Source of the DNA: Sporosarcina sp. BP05
Lineage (GTDB): Bacteria > Bacillota > Bacilli > Bacillales_A > Planococcaceae
Length of the DNA stretch: 64,000 bases
Direction: 5' to 3'
Assembly: GCF_014282005.1 (NCBI RefSeq)
Contig: NZ_JACFTD010000005.1
Span: forward strand, 1-64,000
Numbering within the stretch: position 1 is the first letter of the stretch; each line of letters opens with the position of its first letter. The position numbers and the translations under genes are program-made. Below the pieces are notes generated by a model. The model was not told where the DNA came from. It did not search any database and worked only from the letters and a program-made list of their open reading frames with translations. Positions 50,581 to 59,459 of this stretch are shown piece after piece.

Positions 50581-52173
50581 TTAATTCACCAAGCGCCCCG
50601 TTATTCCTTTTGCTTCCCAGTAAGCATCTCGGATTTGGACTTTTTGAATTTTACCGGATGCTGTTTTTGGTAGTTCATCGACAAAAGTGATGCCTGTCAC
50701 GGCTTTGAAGTGGGCTAACTTTTCTTTGCAGAATGTAATGATTTCCTGTTCTGTTGCGGTTTTATGTTCGCGTAATACAATATATGCGTGCGGTGTCTCC
50801 CCCCACTTCTCATGTGGAACCGCAATGACAGCAGCTTCCAGTACCGCAGGATGTCCATATAATACACCTTCTACTTCAATCGATGATATATTCTCTCCGC
50901 CACTAATTATTACATCTTTCTTGCGGTCAACAATATTGATGTAGCCATTTTCATCAATGGTCCCCATGTCTCCTGTCAGAAGCCAGCCGTTTTGCAACGC
51001 TTGCTCCGTGGCTCGGTCATTCTTCCAGTAGCCTTTCATAACACCATGACTACGCACTGCCACTTCCCCGACTTGTACCCCATCATGCGCTACTTCTTCT
51101 CCAAATTCACCGAGGATTCGAACATCGCTCCCAATCATCGAGTAACCTGCCTTCGCTTTCAATTCGGTCTGTTGTTGTTTTGACAAGTCAGTCAAATGCG
51201 AGCGAATCGTCGAAATTAGGCTAAGTGGTGCTGATTCCGTCATGCCATATACTTGGATGAATTCCCAGCCTAACTCTTCTTCGACGCGTGTGATGAAAGC
51301 AGGAGGCGGCGCAGATCCTGCAATCACCACGCGAATGTCTTGATTGATGACCGGATGATGCTGATCATGATAAATTAGCAATGCATTTAATACGGTTGGT
51401 GCCATATGCAAAATGGATACTTTATGTTCTTGTAATGCTTTAAAAATGGATTCAGGTGTCGATTTTCTTGAGCAAATATGTGTAGCACCATTTGCAGTGT
51501 AGTAAAAAGGAGAGCCCCAGCCATTGACATGGAACATTGGGAGCACATGCAAATAGACATCCGAGTCAGTGACCCTCAAATGATGCATCGTACTTAGCGC
51601 ATGTAGATAATTATTACGATGCGTCAACATGACCCCTTTTGGATCTCCCGTTGTTCCACTCGTATAAAGCAAGCTGCACACATCATTTTCATCCAGTTCA
51701 GCGCGATCAAATGAAGCAGACGAATAACTAGCCAGCCAGTCGTCATAGCCCGTTTCTAGTGTTTCAGGATCTTTATAATGAACAATAATATGTTTAACTG
51801 TTTTAAATTGATCTATCACAGGTTTAATTAATGCATAAAGATCTTGATCTACAAAAAGTACCTTAGATTCACTATGATTCAGGATAAATACATAGTCTTC
51901 AGGTTTCAATCGAATATTTAGCGGTACCATGACGGCGCCTACTTGAAAAACACCATAGAATCCTTCCAGCATTTCTAGCGAATTCCCTGCTAAATAGGCA
52001 ACATGATCTTCTTTTTGAATGCCTAAATCACGCAGACCACGAGACAGCTGATTGACTCTTTCATTTAGTTGAGCGTATGTAAAAACACGACCTTCACAAT
52101 GTACAGCATCTTTCCCCCCATATAAAGCAACCGCCCGATCGAGGAATTGCGGCAATACCAATGGTGTATTCAT
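50581..52173 (-). CDS. AMP-dependent acyl-CoA synthetase (fatty-acid CoA ligase type)
   Basis: ATG 52173 follows a perfect GAGGAGGTGAT; 530 aa. ANL-superfamily motifs are complete: P-loop LLYTSGTTGDPKGVMLTHRN, VYGMTESAPL, GWLLTGDMGTIDENGYINIVDRKKDVIISGGENIS and catalytic Lys in LPKTASGKIQK. The enzyme forms an acyl-CoA from acid, ATP and CoA. Motif style fits medium- or long-chain acids; the chain length is not readable. It is monocistronic on the minus strand. Confidence 0.92.
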   Translation of the reverse strand: MNTPLVLPQFLDRAVALYGGKDAVHCEGRVFTYAQLNERVNQLSRGLRDLGIQKEDHVAYLAGNSLEMLEGFYGVFQVGAVMVPLNIRLKPEDYVFILNHSESKVLFVDQDLYALIKPVIDQFKTVKHIIVHYKDPETLETGYDDWLASYSSASFDRAELDENDVCSLLYTSGTTGDPKGVMLTHRNNYLHALSTMHHLRVTDSDVYLHVLPMFHVNGWGSPFYYTANGATHICSRKSTPESIFKALQEHKVSILHMAPTVLNALLIYHDQHHPVINQDIRVVIAGSAPPPAFITRVEEELGWEFIQVYGMTESAPLSLISTIRSHLTDLSKQQQTELKAKAGYSMIGSDVRILGEFGEEVAHDGVQVGEVAVRSHGVMKGYWKNDRATEQALQNGWLLTGDMGTIDENGYINIVDRKKDVIISGGENISSIEVEGVLYGHPAVLEAAVIAVPHEKWGETPHAYIVLREHKTATEQEIITFCKEKLAHFKAVTGITFVDELPKTASGKIQKVQIRDAYWEAKGITGRLVN

Positions 52174-52279
52174 CCAAATCACCTCCTCATTTTAATATAG
52201 TATATACCGTCCGGAATCTTCTGTCACCACAAAGTATACACTTTTATGAATAATAAGTTTTTGTGTAATGAAACACGCA

Positions 52280-52328
52280 AAAAAGTCTGGCTTGATTGCC
52301 TGATGTAGGCTATCAAAACAGACTTTTC
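52280..52328 (-). terminator. Terminator of the glycerate operon
   Basis: The stem formed by about 52286-52301 and 52309-52325 (GTCTGGCTTGATTGCC / GGCTATCAAAACAGAC, two mismatches) is followed by T6 on the minus strand. Confidence 0.7.
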
Positions 52329-52339
52329 ACCCTACTAGA

Positions 52340-52425
52340 TAATGATTCCATTGAAAAGCGCTTAGGGGATGCTTACCTGAGTTCACATACGAAATTCAAA
52401 AATTCAACCTATATAGTTATACAAG
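52340..52425. repeat. Dispersed intergenic repeat, member 5 (short)
   Basis: TTCCATTGAAAAGCGCTTAG and GGGATGCTTACCTGAGTTCA align with the left part of the 32.8-kb member (CCATTGAATTCG, GGCGCTAGGGGATG). It overlaps the 3' end of the GntP gene. Confidence 0.45.
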
Positions 52426-53763
52426 AACGATCCATAGCAACATCGTAACTATAATTGTTGTTACGCCCTGTAACAGTGTCGCCATCGTTTGCGCCTTATA
52501 CGCATCCGTCACTGTCATACCACTGAATTCGGTGACAACCCAGAAGAAACTGTCGTTCACATGGCTGACAGTCATCGCTCCGGCCCCTATCGCCATTACA
52601 ACAAGCGCCAGTGGAATAGCTCCTTCAATGCCTAATGAAGGCAACAGTGGTGCAATTAATGTTGACGTGATGACAAGTGAAGCAGTTGAAGAACCTTGGG
52701 CTGTTTTCAATGCCGCTGCGATGATAAAAGGAATAAGCAGGAACAATGCACCACCAGCTAACGCGTCCATATTCATATTTGCGATTAGATCTGCAACACC
52801 TGAATTTGAAATAACTTTCCCGAATGCTCCTCCCGCTCCCGTAATGAGTAGAATAGGAGCTGCTTGTTTCAGTGCTTCACCAATCCAGCCTGATAACGTT
52901 TCTTCATTAAATTTAGGGAGTAAAAGAAATGCTACTAATACCCCGAATAACAGCGCAACAGATGGTGCTCCTAAAAATCGTAGAAAGTTGATCATACCTG
53001 TGTCTTCACCAGTAAGAGCTGCTATTGATCCGGTTCCGATCAAAATAATAGGCAGGACAATCGGAAGAAACGACTTAAAAGTTGAAGGCATTTCTCCGAA
53101 TGACTTCACAATCTCTTCGTAATTCAGCCCGCCTTCCTCTGTATCTTCTGGCACTTCGATTTTAGAGGCGACTTTAACTGCCCATAAATAACCAACGAAA
53201 ACCGCTGGAATTGCAACTAAAAGCCCGATTAGAATAATGGTCCCTAAATAATTTGCAGCACCGATATTACCCGCTGCAGCAATTGGTCCCGGTGTTGGAG
53301 GCACTAATGTATGTGTTGCATACAAACCGGTTGCAAGTGCAACTGACATTGATGCAATCCCAACTTTCGCCCGTTTCGCAAGTGCTTTTTTCAAACTTGA
53401 TAATATAATGAATCCTGAATCACAAAATACTGGAATTGATACAATAAACCCAATAAGTGACATAGCCAGTTGAGGGCGCTTTTCACCAATCAACCGTAAA
53501 ACGACTTCCGCCATGCGATACGCCGCACCAGATTTCTCTAAAATAACACCAATGATTGTTCCGGCAACAATGACAATTCCAATCGACTTCATCAATCCGC
53601 CAAACCCGTCATTAACGCTTTCAACGACTGTTAATAACGGCATGCCAGAAGCGATTCCAACAAAGAATGCGCCAAGTAACAAAGACAAAAATGGATGAAC
53701 TTTGAAAACAGCCGTCAATAAAACAATTAGGATAACACCAAGAGTAATAACCGCAAATAACAT
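52417..53763 (-). CDS. GntP-family permease (probable glycerate/gluconate importer)
   Basis: The 448-aa protein has about 12 membrane helices and GntP landmarks: HPFLSLLLGAFFVGIASGMPL, IPVFCDSGFIILSSL (conserved FCDSGF), LVPPTPGPIAAAGNIGA and GAGAMTVSHVNDSFFWVVTEFSGM (conserved HVNDS). It imports sugar acids with protons. It starts 2 bp after the stop of the glycerate kinase gene, so D-glycerate is the likely substrate. AAAAGGGGTG precedes ATG 53763. Confidence 0.92.
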   Translation of the reverse strand: MLFAVITLGVILIVLLTAVFKVHPFLSLLLGAFFVGIASGMPLLTVVESVNDGFGGLMKSIGIVIVAGTIIGVILEKSGAAYRMAEVVLRLIGEKRPQLAMSLIGFIVSIPVFCDSGFIILSSLKKALAKRAKVGIASMSVALATGLYATHTLVPPTPGPIAAAGNIGAANYLGTIILIGLLVAIPAVFVGYLWAVKVASKIEVPEDTEEGGLNYEEIVKSFGEMPSTFKSFLPIVLPIILIGTGSIAALTGEDTGMINFLRFLGAPSVALLFGVLVAFLLLPKFNEETLSGWIGEALKQAAPILLITGAGGAFGKVISNSGVADLIANMNMDALAGGALFLLIPFIIAAALKTAQGSSTASLVITSTLIAPLLPSLGIEGAIPLALVVMAIGAGAMTVSHVNDSFFWVVTEFSGMTVTDAYKAQTMATLLQGVTTIIVTMLLWIVLV

Positions 53764-53765
53764 CC

Positions 53766-54911
53766 CTACACCCCTTTTATTTTTTTAGTCAAGTAATCTT
53801 CCATTACCTTCTTCGTTTTTGCTCTTAAATAATGACTTGCATGTTCAATAGACTCTTTTGATGAAACCGTCCCATCCGCAATTGCATGAAGTTCGCTATA
53901 CATCGACGTCAATAGATCTCTGCTTTCTTCATCCAATGCACCTGAAATAAGAATGACAGGCTTCCCTTTCTTCTGCGCTACTTTAGCAACTCCAAATGGT
54001 GTTTTACCCGATAATGTCTGACTATCCGTTTTGCCTTCACCTGTAATAACTAGGTCGGCATCCATTACATATTCATCAAACGAAATTGCATCTAACACGA
54101 CTTGAATACCTTGTTTCATTTCCCCAGGAAAGAAAGCTTGAAAAGCACCCCCTGCACCTCCAGCCGCACCAGATCCTTTTTTTCCGTGGAGAGAAATACC
54201 AGTTAGTTGTTCTACTACATTGGCTAACTTTGTTAAATTTCTATCGAGGATATCTACTACTGCCGGGGAAGCTCCTTTTTGAGGACCAAAAACAGCGGAA
54301 GCGCCATCAATCCCGACAATTGGATTTTCTACATCACAAGCTATGAGGAAGTTGCTTTCTGAAATTCGTTTATCAAAGTGAAGCATGTCGATTGTATGGA
54401 GGTCGCCAAGTGAGCCCCCACCCCTCGCCAATTCCATTCCATCAGCATCAACAAAGCTCATTCCGAACGCCTGCAACATGCCAACACCACCGTCGTTCGT
54501 TGCGCTACCACCAAGCCCTATAATAAATTTACGTAAGCCCGCGTCAAGCGCATGAACAATTAACTCACCGGTGCCATACGTCGATGTAACTAGTGGATTT
54601 CGTTCATTTTCCTGCAAAAGCATTAACCCAGAAGCTTCCGCGATTTCAATAACACATACTTCTTCATCGCCTAAGATGCCATAACACGCCTCAACTTTTC
54701 GACCAAGCGGATCTTGCACAATGACAGCTACTGTCTTCCCACCAGTAGCTCCAACCAAGCTGTCCATTGTCCCCTCCCCGCCATCAGCCGCAGGAAGCAT
54801 TACTGTCTCGATAGAGGGGTCAGCATCACGAATACCTGCCGCCATCGCCTGCGCCGCTTGAACGGCAGTCAAACTACCTTTAAATGAATCTGGTGCTACG
54901 ACAACTATCAT
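53766..54911 (-). CDS. glxK: Glycerate kinase
   Basis: The 381-aa protein matches the GarK/GlxK family: VVVAPDSFKGSLTAVQAAQAMAAGI, LPAADGGEGTMDSLV, LGGSATNDGGVGMLQAFG, GASAVFGPQKGASP and LVITGEGKTDSQTLSGKTPFGVAKVA. It phosphorylates D-glycerate to 2- or 3-phosphoglycerate, feeding glycolysis. TAAGGAGAG precedes ATG 54911. It heads an operon with the GntP permease and is divergent from a CdaR-type regulator. A possible CcpA cre site lies 17 bp before the start. Confidence 0.95.
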   Translation of the reverse strand: MIVVVAPDSFKGSLTAVQAAQAMAAGIRDADPSIETVMLPAADGGEGTMDSLVGATGGKTVAVIVQDPLGRKVEACYGILGDEEVCVIEIAEASGLMLLQENERNPLVTSTYGTGELIVHALDAGLRKFIIGLGGSATNDGGVGMLQAFGMSFVDADGMELARGGGSLGDLHTIDMLHFDKRISESNFLIACDVENPIVGIDGASAVFGPQKGASPAVVDILDRNLTKLANVVEQLTGISLHGKKGSGAAGGAGGAFQAFFPGEMKQGIQVVLDAISFDEYVMDADLVITGEGKTDSQTLSGKTPFGVAKVAQKKGKPVILISGALDEESRDLLTSMYSELHAIADGTVSSKESIEHASHYLRAKTKKVMEDYLTKKIKGV

Positions 54912-54927
54912 AATTATCTCTCCTTAA

Positions 54928-54941
54928 CTAAAGCGCTTACA
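54928..54941 (-). promoter_or_regulatory. Possible CcpA cre site
   Basis: Read on the minus strand, TGTAAGCGCTTTAG agrees with the cre consensus at about 12 of 14 positions. It lies between the glycerate kinase gene and the divergent regulator gene. Confidence 0.45.
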
Positions 54942-55035
54942 AAGAGTATAGTGGTAAAATTCTGAAAATACATTATACTAAGTGTATAGATTCATTCATA
55001 ATACTTTCGTAAATTTTATACACGGGGGATAGAAT

Positions 55036-56118
55036 ATGTTAACAAAACAACTTGCTGATGAAATTGTTGAGCAAACCATGATTCGATTAAACCATAACTT
55101 GAATGTCATGGATACAAATGGAATGATTTTAGCTTCGGGAGAAGAAATAAGAATCAATAAAATACATGAGGGCGCAGCATATGTAGCAAAAACGGAGGAA
55201 GTTTTGTGGATAACGGATGATAACATAGCGGAATGGCATGGCACAAAACCGGGTGTTAACATGCCGATTCATTTCCAGCAACAATTGGTTGGTGTCATTG
55301 GGATAACCGGTAATACCGAAGAACTCCGAGAGATTGCAACACTTGTACAGTTAACCACTGAAATGATGGTTCACCAATCACTCATCACTTCACGCGCAGA
55401 ATGGAAACGAAAGCTGAAGGAGCTTATTTTCGAAGAATTAGTGAGTGGTGAACCACTATCACTGATTGTTAAGGAGAGGCTTTCCCTTTTGGAATTTAGC
55501 ACAATAAGCCCGTTCTCAACGCTATTAATTGAATTTGAAAATTTCCTACCTTCCTCACAAAGAATCATTGAAAAGTTGGAAAATCAATTTGAAAAAAACA
55601 CAGTCCTCATTGGGCATTCACAGTTAAATGAAGTATTCATTTTAATAAGCGGAATGACGGAAACTAATCTGAAGAGGAAGCTTTCTGCATTACTACCTAC
55701 TTTGCAGAAAGACTCCTTTGTGAGAATCGGCGTTGGCTATACCGTCAATTCTTTAGATCAAATTCGCTATTCCTATACCACCGCAAAAAATGCACTTCAA
55801 TTTGCAAAACCAACACAACATCTTATCTACTTTGAAGACGTCGAATTGTTGGCTCTGCTGAAAAGGAACACCTCATCTACTGAAACAACCCAGTTTTCCA
55901 ATAGGGTTTTGAATGGGTTGAACGAACAATTGAAGCATTCACTATCCATCTACTTTTCTTGCAATCAGAACAACACGATAGCGGCCTCAACCTTAGAAAT
56001 TCACCGTCATACATTGACGTACCGGCTACGGAAGATAGAAGAAATAAGTGGCTATAACCCTTCAATTTTTCACGATGCAGTTTTATTGAAAATGGCTCTT
56101 TTACTAGATGAAAAATAA
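55036..56118 (+). CDS. CdaR-type sugar-diacid/glycerate regulator
   Basis: The 360-aa protein has the CdaR layout. The N-terminal diacid-recognition domain (about 1-130, TKQLADEIVEQTMIRLNHNLNVMDTNGMILASG) is followed by a degenerate GGDEF-like middle domain (RIGVGYTVNSLDQIRYSYTTAKNALQFAK). The C-terminal PucR helix-turn-helix comes last: NNTIAASTLEIHRHTLTYRLRKIEEISGYNP. CGGGGGATAG precedes ATG 55036. It is divergent from glxK-gntP, so it probably activates them when glycerate or a related acid is present. Confidence 0.93.
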   Translation: MLTKQLADEIVEQTMIRLNHNLNVMDTNGMILASGEEIRINKIHEGAAYVAKTEEVLWITDDNIAEWHGTKPGVNMPIHFQQQLVGVIGITGNTEELREIATLVQLTTEMMVHQSLITSRAEWKRKLKELIFEELVSGEPLSLIVKERLSLLEFSTISPFSTLLIEFENFLPSSQRIIEKLENQFEKNTVLIGHSQLNEVFILISGMTETNLKRKLSALLPTLQKDSFVRIGVGYTVNSLDQIRYSYTTAKNALQFAKPTQHLIYFEDVELLALLKRNTSSTETTQFSNRVLNGLNEQLKHSLSIYFSCNQNNTIAASTLEIHRHTLTYRLRKIEEISGYNPSIFHDAVLLKMALLLDEK

Positions 56119-56136
56119 CTATATATTCATATGCAA

Positions 56137-56173
56137 AAAACCCCTTAAGGTTTCCATTTACTAAGGGGATTTT
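56137..56173. terminator. Terminator shared by the CdaR gene and the holin-like gene
   Basis: CCCCTTA (56141-56147) pairs with TAAGGGG (56162-56168), with A-run left and T-run right. Confidence 0.6.
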
Positions 56174-56183
56174 CACGTTATCT

Positions 56184-56423
56184 CTATTCCGTTTTCTCAA
56201 TCACCGTTCTCCCTCCAGAATACAATCCGCTTGCAGATAAGCCCATCATCAAACCGACGAGTATACCCGCTTTAATATCTTCAGGATAAATGTATATTAC
56301 GCCCCCTACAACACCGAAGATAAGAGCCATGACCGGCAATAACTTCCTTGGCATTCCGTACATCTTCAACAAAGATACGATTCCAATGATAAGCGGAATT
56401 AAAACGACATCATAGATTTCCAA
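56184..56423 (-). CDS. Small membrane protein (79 aa), holin-like
   Basis: The start is TTG 56421-56423 behind GAGGAGGAG. Three hydrophobic segments are visible: DVVLIPLIIGIVSLLKMYG, KLLPVMALIFGVVGGVIYIY and AGILVGLMMGLSASGLYSGGRTVI. The layout, with a charged C-terminus, resembles small phage-type holins. No other phage gene is near. It may be a domesticated holin or an unrelated small membrane protein. Confidence 0.55.
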   Translation of the reverse strand: MEIYDVVLIPLIIGIVSLLKMYGMPRKLLPVMALIFGVVGGVIYIYPEDIKAGILVGLMMGLSASGLYSGGRTVIEKTE

Positions 56424-56443
56424 CGTTTCTCCTCCTCGAATAG

Positions 56444-56734
56444 TTAGTCTCCACTCGGATAACTGCTCAACAAAGTAAAGGAATACGCTAATTTCCTTGC
56501 GAAATCTAGTGTGGGTTCAACGGATTGGATATCAATGTACATGATTGTTGGTTGTATATTAAGCCACTGGTTATGTAATACACTGACAATCATCCCTTGC
56601 TGAGTAATGGAGTGCAGGAATACTGGAATCTCACTTTCCAAAATTGCAATTGCAGCCATATTTAATGCGAAACCCTTTTCATCCGGTGATTCAAACAAGA
56701 CGCTCGCTAGGACGACTGGTTTACTTGGACGCCC
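56444..56734 (-). pseudogene. DUF1259 (LppY/LpqO-type) fragment
   Basis: The open frame is bounded on its 5' side by TAA 56735-56737 and has no ribosome binding site. It encodes SKPVVLASVLFESPDEKGFALNMAAIAIL, then FLHSITQQGMIVSVLHNQWLNIQPTIMYIDIQSVEPTLDFARKL. The ITQQGM.VSVLHN..L...P.I.YI.. pattern is the DUF1259 core. Full members are about twice as long, so this is the 3' remnant of a decayed gene. A TTG at 56698 could in principle start an 84-aa product. Confidence 0.55.
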
Positions 56735-57056
56735 TTAAACAGTCACCATTATATTTCTACGAAAGGTTACCGAACAAACTCCTTTCTCCACTTAATTACA
56801 GACTTCCCTTCGGATTTAGTTTCTATCATCCCTTCACTCTATGAAAAACAACAGTTATACATGTGTGCTAAAATTTTAAACTTTCATTAAATAATTAATT
56901 CGTTATTATAAAATATCTATTTGTTATTATTAGAAGGTTTCCGGTATATAGAAACATCTAAATAAAGGCGTTATTAGAAATAAAAGCGTTTCCAATAATT
57001 ATTTTTGACAATTGAAAACGATTGATTGTATTATAGTAAAATATGAAGGAGGTAGC
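56735..57056. other. Intergenic, promoter region of the peptide transporter
   Basis: About 320 bp. The only clear feature is the promoter listed next. No gene is supported. Confidence 0.5.
57005..57034 (+). promoter_or_regulatory. Sigma-A-type promoter of the POT transporter
   Basis: TTGACA (57005-57010), 18 bp, TATTAT (57029-57034), 23 bp before the start codon. The longest reading frame begins inside it, so the start is moved to 57057. Confidence 0.75.
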
Positions 57057-58550
57057 ATGATGTCACAGATAACTAAGAAACAGATCGTGGAGAGTGTCCC
57101 GCAAAAAGGATTCTTCGGGCACCCTAAAGGTTTGTTCACATTATTCTTCACAGAATTCTGGGAACGTTTCTCGTATTACGGTATGAGAGCAATCCTTGTG
57201 TACTATATGTACTACGAGGTATCAAATGGTGGACTTGGATTAGATAAAACAGTCGCTTTGTCCATCGTGTCAATTTACGGATCCTTGGTCTACATGTCGG
57301 GAATTATTGGCGGTTGGTTGGCTGACCGAGTTTTCGGTACATCGAAAGCAATCTTTTATGGTGGAATATTCATTATGCTTGGTCATATTGCACTTGCGAT
57401 TCCCGGTAACATCTCACTGTTCTTTGTTTCGATGATTCTAATCGTAATTGGGACAGGATTACTTAAACCAAACGTTTCAAGTGTCGTTGGTGACATTTAC
57501 CCTGAAAACGACAACCGTCGTGATGCAGGATTCAGCATCTTCTATATGGGTATTAACTTGGGTGCATTCATCTCTCCACTAATCGTCGGCAGTTTAATGA
57601 AAACAAGTTTCCATTTAGGATTCGGAGTTGCTGCAGTCGGGATGTTTTTCGGATTATTAGTTTTCGTTTTAACAAAAAAGAAAAATCTTGGTCTTGCAGG
57701 TACACAAGTTCAAAATCCATTGCAACCGACAGAGAAGAAAAGAGTATTCTCAATTTTCACAATTGCCGCTGTAACAATTGGGATTCTAGTTGCGATTGCC
57801 ATCCCTCGTGGCTGGTTGACTTTTGAATCATTCATTGTAATTGTCGGGATCCTCGGCTTCCTTATTCCAACGGTTTATTTTGTTGTTATGTATAGAAGTC
57901 CAAAAACGAATGATGTGGAACGGTCACGAATTATTGCGTTCATTCCGCTCTTCCTGGCAGCTGTCGTATTCTGGGCAATTGCTGAGCAAGGCTCAACAAT
58001 TCTTGCAGTCTATGCAGATACACGAACAAATCTTAATATTTTAGGCTATCAAATTTCACCGGCCTTTTTCCAATCATTTAACCCATTGTTCATCATTACA
58101 ATGGCACCGGTTTTTGCATGGCTATGGATGAAACTTGGTGATCGGCAACCGAATATTCCTCAGAAGTTCTCCCTAGGTCTCCTGTTTGCCGGTTTATCAT
58201 TCATTGTCATCTTACTTCCCGGTTACTTTGGCGGGACAGATACACTAGTGAACCCGATGTGGCTGATTCTAAGTATCTTTATGGTCGTCTTAGGCGAACT
58301 GTGTTTATCACCAGTCGGACTGTCTGCAACGACGAAACTCGCGCCTGCAGCGTTCTCTGCACAGACGATGAGTCTATGGTTCCTGTCGAACGCAGCTGCG
58401 CAAGCGCTTAACGCACAGCTTGTAAAATTATACACACCAGAATCCGAAATGATGTATTTCGGAATCATTGGTGGGACTGCGATTATCATAAGTATCCTCT
58501 TATTTGCAGTGTCACCGGTTATCCAGCGGTTTATGAAAGGCGTACGCTAA
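57057..58550 (+). CDS. POT-family di/tripeptide transporter
   Basis: GAAGGAGGTAGC precedes ATG 57057; 497 aa with about 14 membrane helices. The POT signature FFTEFWERFSYYGMRAILVYYMYYE is present (ExxERFxYY proton site). So are GGWLADRVFGTSKAIFYGG, the second signature GTGLLKPNVSSVVGD with FSIFYMGINLGAFISPLI, and the late LGELCLSPVGLSATTKLAP. It imports short peptides with protons, like DtpT. It is monocistronic with its own promoter and terminator. Confidence 0.95.
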   Translation: MMSQITKKQIVESVPQKGFFGHPKGLFTLFFTEFWERFSYYGMRAILVYYMYYEVSNGGLGLDKTVALSIVSIYGSLVYMSGIIGGWLADRVFGTSKAIFYGGIFIMLGHIALAIPGNISLFFVSMILIVIGTGLLKPNVSSVVGDIYPENDNRRDAGFSIFYMGINLGAFISPLIVGSLMKTSFHLGFGVAAVGMFFGLLVFVLTKKKNLGLAGTQVQNPLQPTEKKRVFSIFTIAAVTIGILVAIAIPRGWLTFESFIVIVGILGFLIPTVYFVVMYRSPKTNDVERSRIIAFIPLFLAAVVFWAIAEQGSTILAVYADTRTNLNILGYQISPAFFQSFNPLFIITMAPVFAWLWMKLGDRQPNIPQKFSLGLLFAGLSFIVILLPGYFGGTDTLVNPMWLILSIFMVVLGELCLSPVGLSATTKLAPAAFSAQTMSLWFLSNAAAQALNAQLVKLYTPESEMMYFGIIGGTAIIISILLFAVSPVIQRFMKGVR

Positions 58551-58569
58551 ACACGCTTGAAATATAACA

Positions 58570-58602
58570 AGCAGTCCCGTGAGTATACGGGGCTGTTTTT
58601 TT
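58570..58602 (+). terminator. Terminator of the POT transporter
   Basis: AGCAGTCCCGT pairs with ACGGGGCTGT, followed by T7. Confidence 0.8.
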
Positions 58603-58745
58603 CATCATAAGTTTTTAATCTAGAAAACAACAACATGCGGTCAACTAAACAATGGCTATTTAGCAGTAAGTTCCCTGTTCAATAGTATGAACATAAACTA
58701 TCTAATAGAATGAAAATATTCGTTAGTTAATATGGTTGAGGGGCG

Positions 58746-59081
58746 ATGATTTTGAGTAGATACGACTCATTATTCAATGGCGGATCACAAAAAAATGATA
58801 GTTCATCGGATACTGGTGCTAAAATTGCATTATGGGGTTCAGCAATCTCTACATTTGGGGATGCCCTCCAAACCCTTGGTGGCGCTATTTCAATAGAAGA
58901 AAGTAGGATTTCTGACATTCAGCAGCAACAAGAACTTGATAAATTACAGAGTCAAATTGACGACTTAAAAAAAGAACAACTACAGAATAACTCGCAGAAT
59001 ACTGATGCAGAGACACTCAATAAGTTATTGGAAAGAATTGTTAAACAGTTAGAAAAGGAGGACGATGCAAAATATAAATAA
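58746..59081 (+). CDS. Hypothetical coiled-coil protein (111 aa)
   Basis: GAGGGG precedes ATG 58746 closely; TTG 58752 (giving SRYDSLFNGG) has better spacing and may be the real start. Residues 28-55 (KIALWGSAISTFGDALQTLGGAISIE) are moderately hydrophobic. Residues 55-105 form a strong predicted coiled coil (QQQQELDKLQSQIDDLKKEQ and onward). No family is recognised. A hairpin at 59208-59238 could terminate its transcript. Confidence 0.6.
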   Translation: MILSRYDSLFNGGSQKNDSSSDTGAKIALWGSAISTFGDALQTLGGAISIEESRISDIQQQQELDKLQSQIDDLKKEQLQNNSQNTDAETLNKLLERIVKQLEKEDDAKYK

Positions 59082-59459
59082 ACGAGCTAAATTGAGTGGG
59101 TCATTATTTTCACTATTCTAATTGCTAATGAAAAAAGCGGAGCTAATTGCGCAATACACGAAGTTTTGGAGTTGAAATTTTTATTCAATTGAGTGTAGTA
59201 AGAAACCAAACCGCTTAGATAACCCAAGCGGTTTTTTTGTGTATTAAACATCTGAAAAAGTCTGATTTCTACTATTTTTCACTTGCTCATCAGAATAGAG
59301 AATCCGTTACCTCATACCGATCATGCTTTTTGATTTCAGAGTAGACGACACTACTAATCCTTCTGATTTGTTTAACAGATAAATTGTTTTTCTATTTCCG
59401 TTTCAATGATAAGATGAACTTGACTCTACTTTTAGATTAGAATGAAAAGGAGGCTAATT
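59082..59459. other. Intergenic region with one terminator
   Basis: The hairpin AAACCGCTT (59208-59216) / AAGCGGTTT (59226-59234) followed by T-run lies here. No gene and no clear promoter were seen. Confidence 0.5.
59208..59238 (+). terminator. Rho-independent terminator
   Basis: A 9-bp perfect stem with 9-nt loop and T8. It lies 126 bp after the coiled-coil gene. Confidence 0.7.

Noticed and set aside
52532-53122. 196-codon frame antisense to the GntP permease
   Set aside because: Low-complexity shadow of a membrane protein gene; no start signals.
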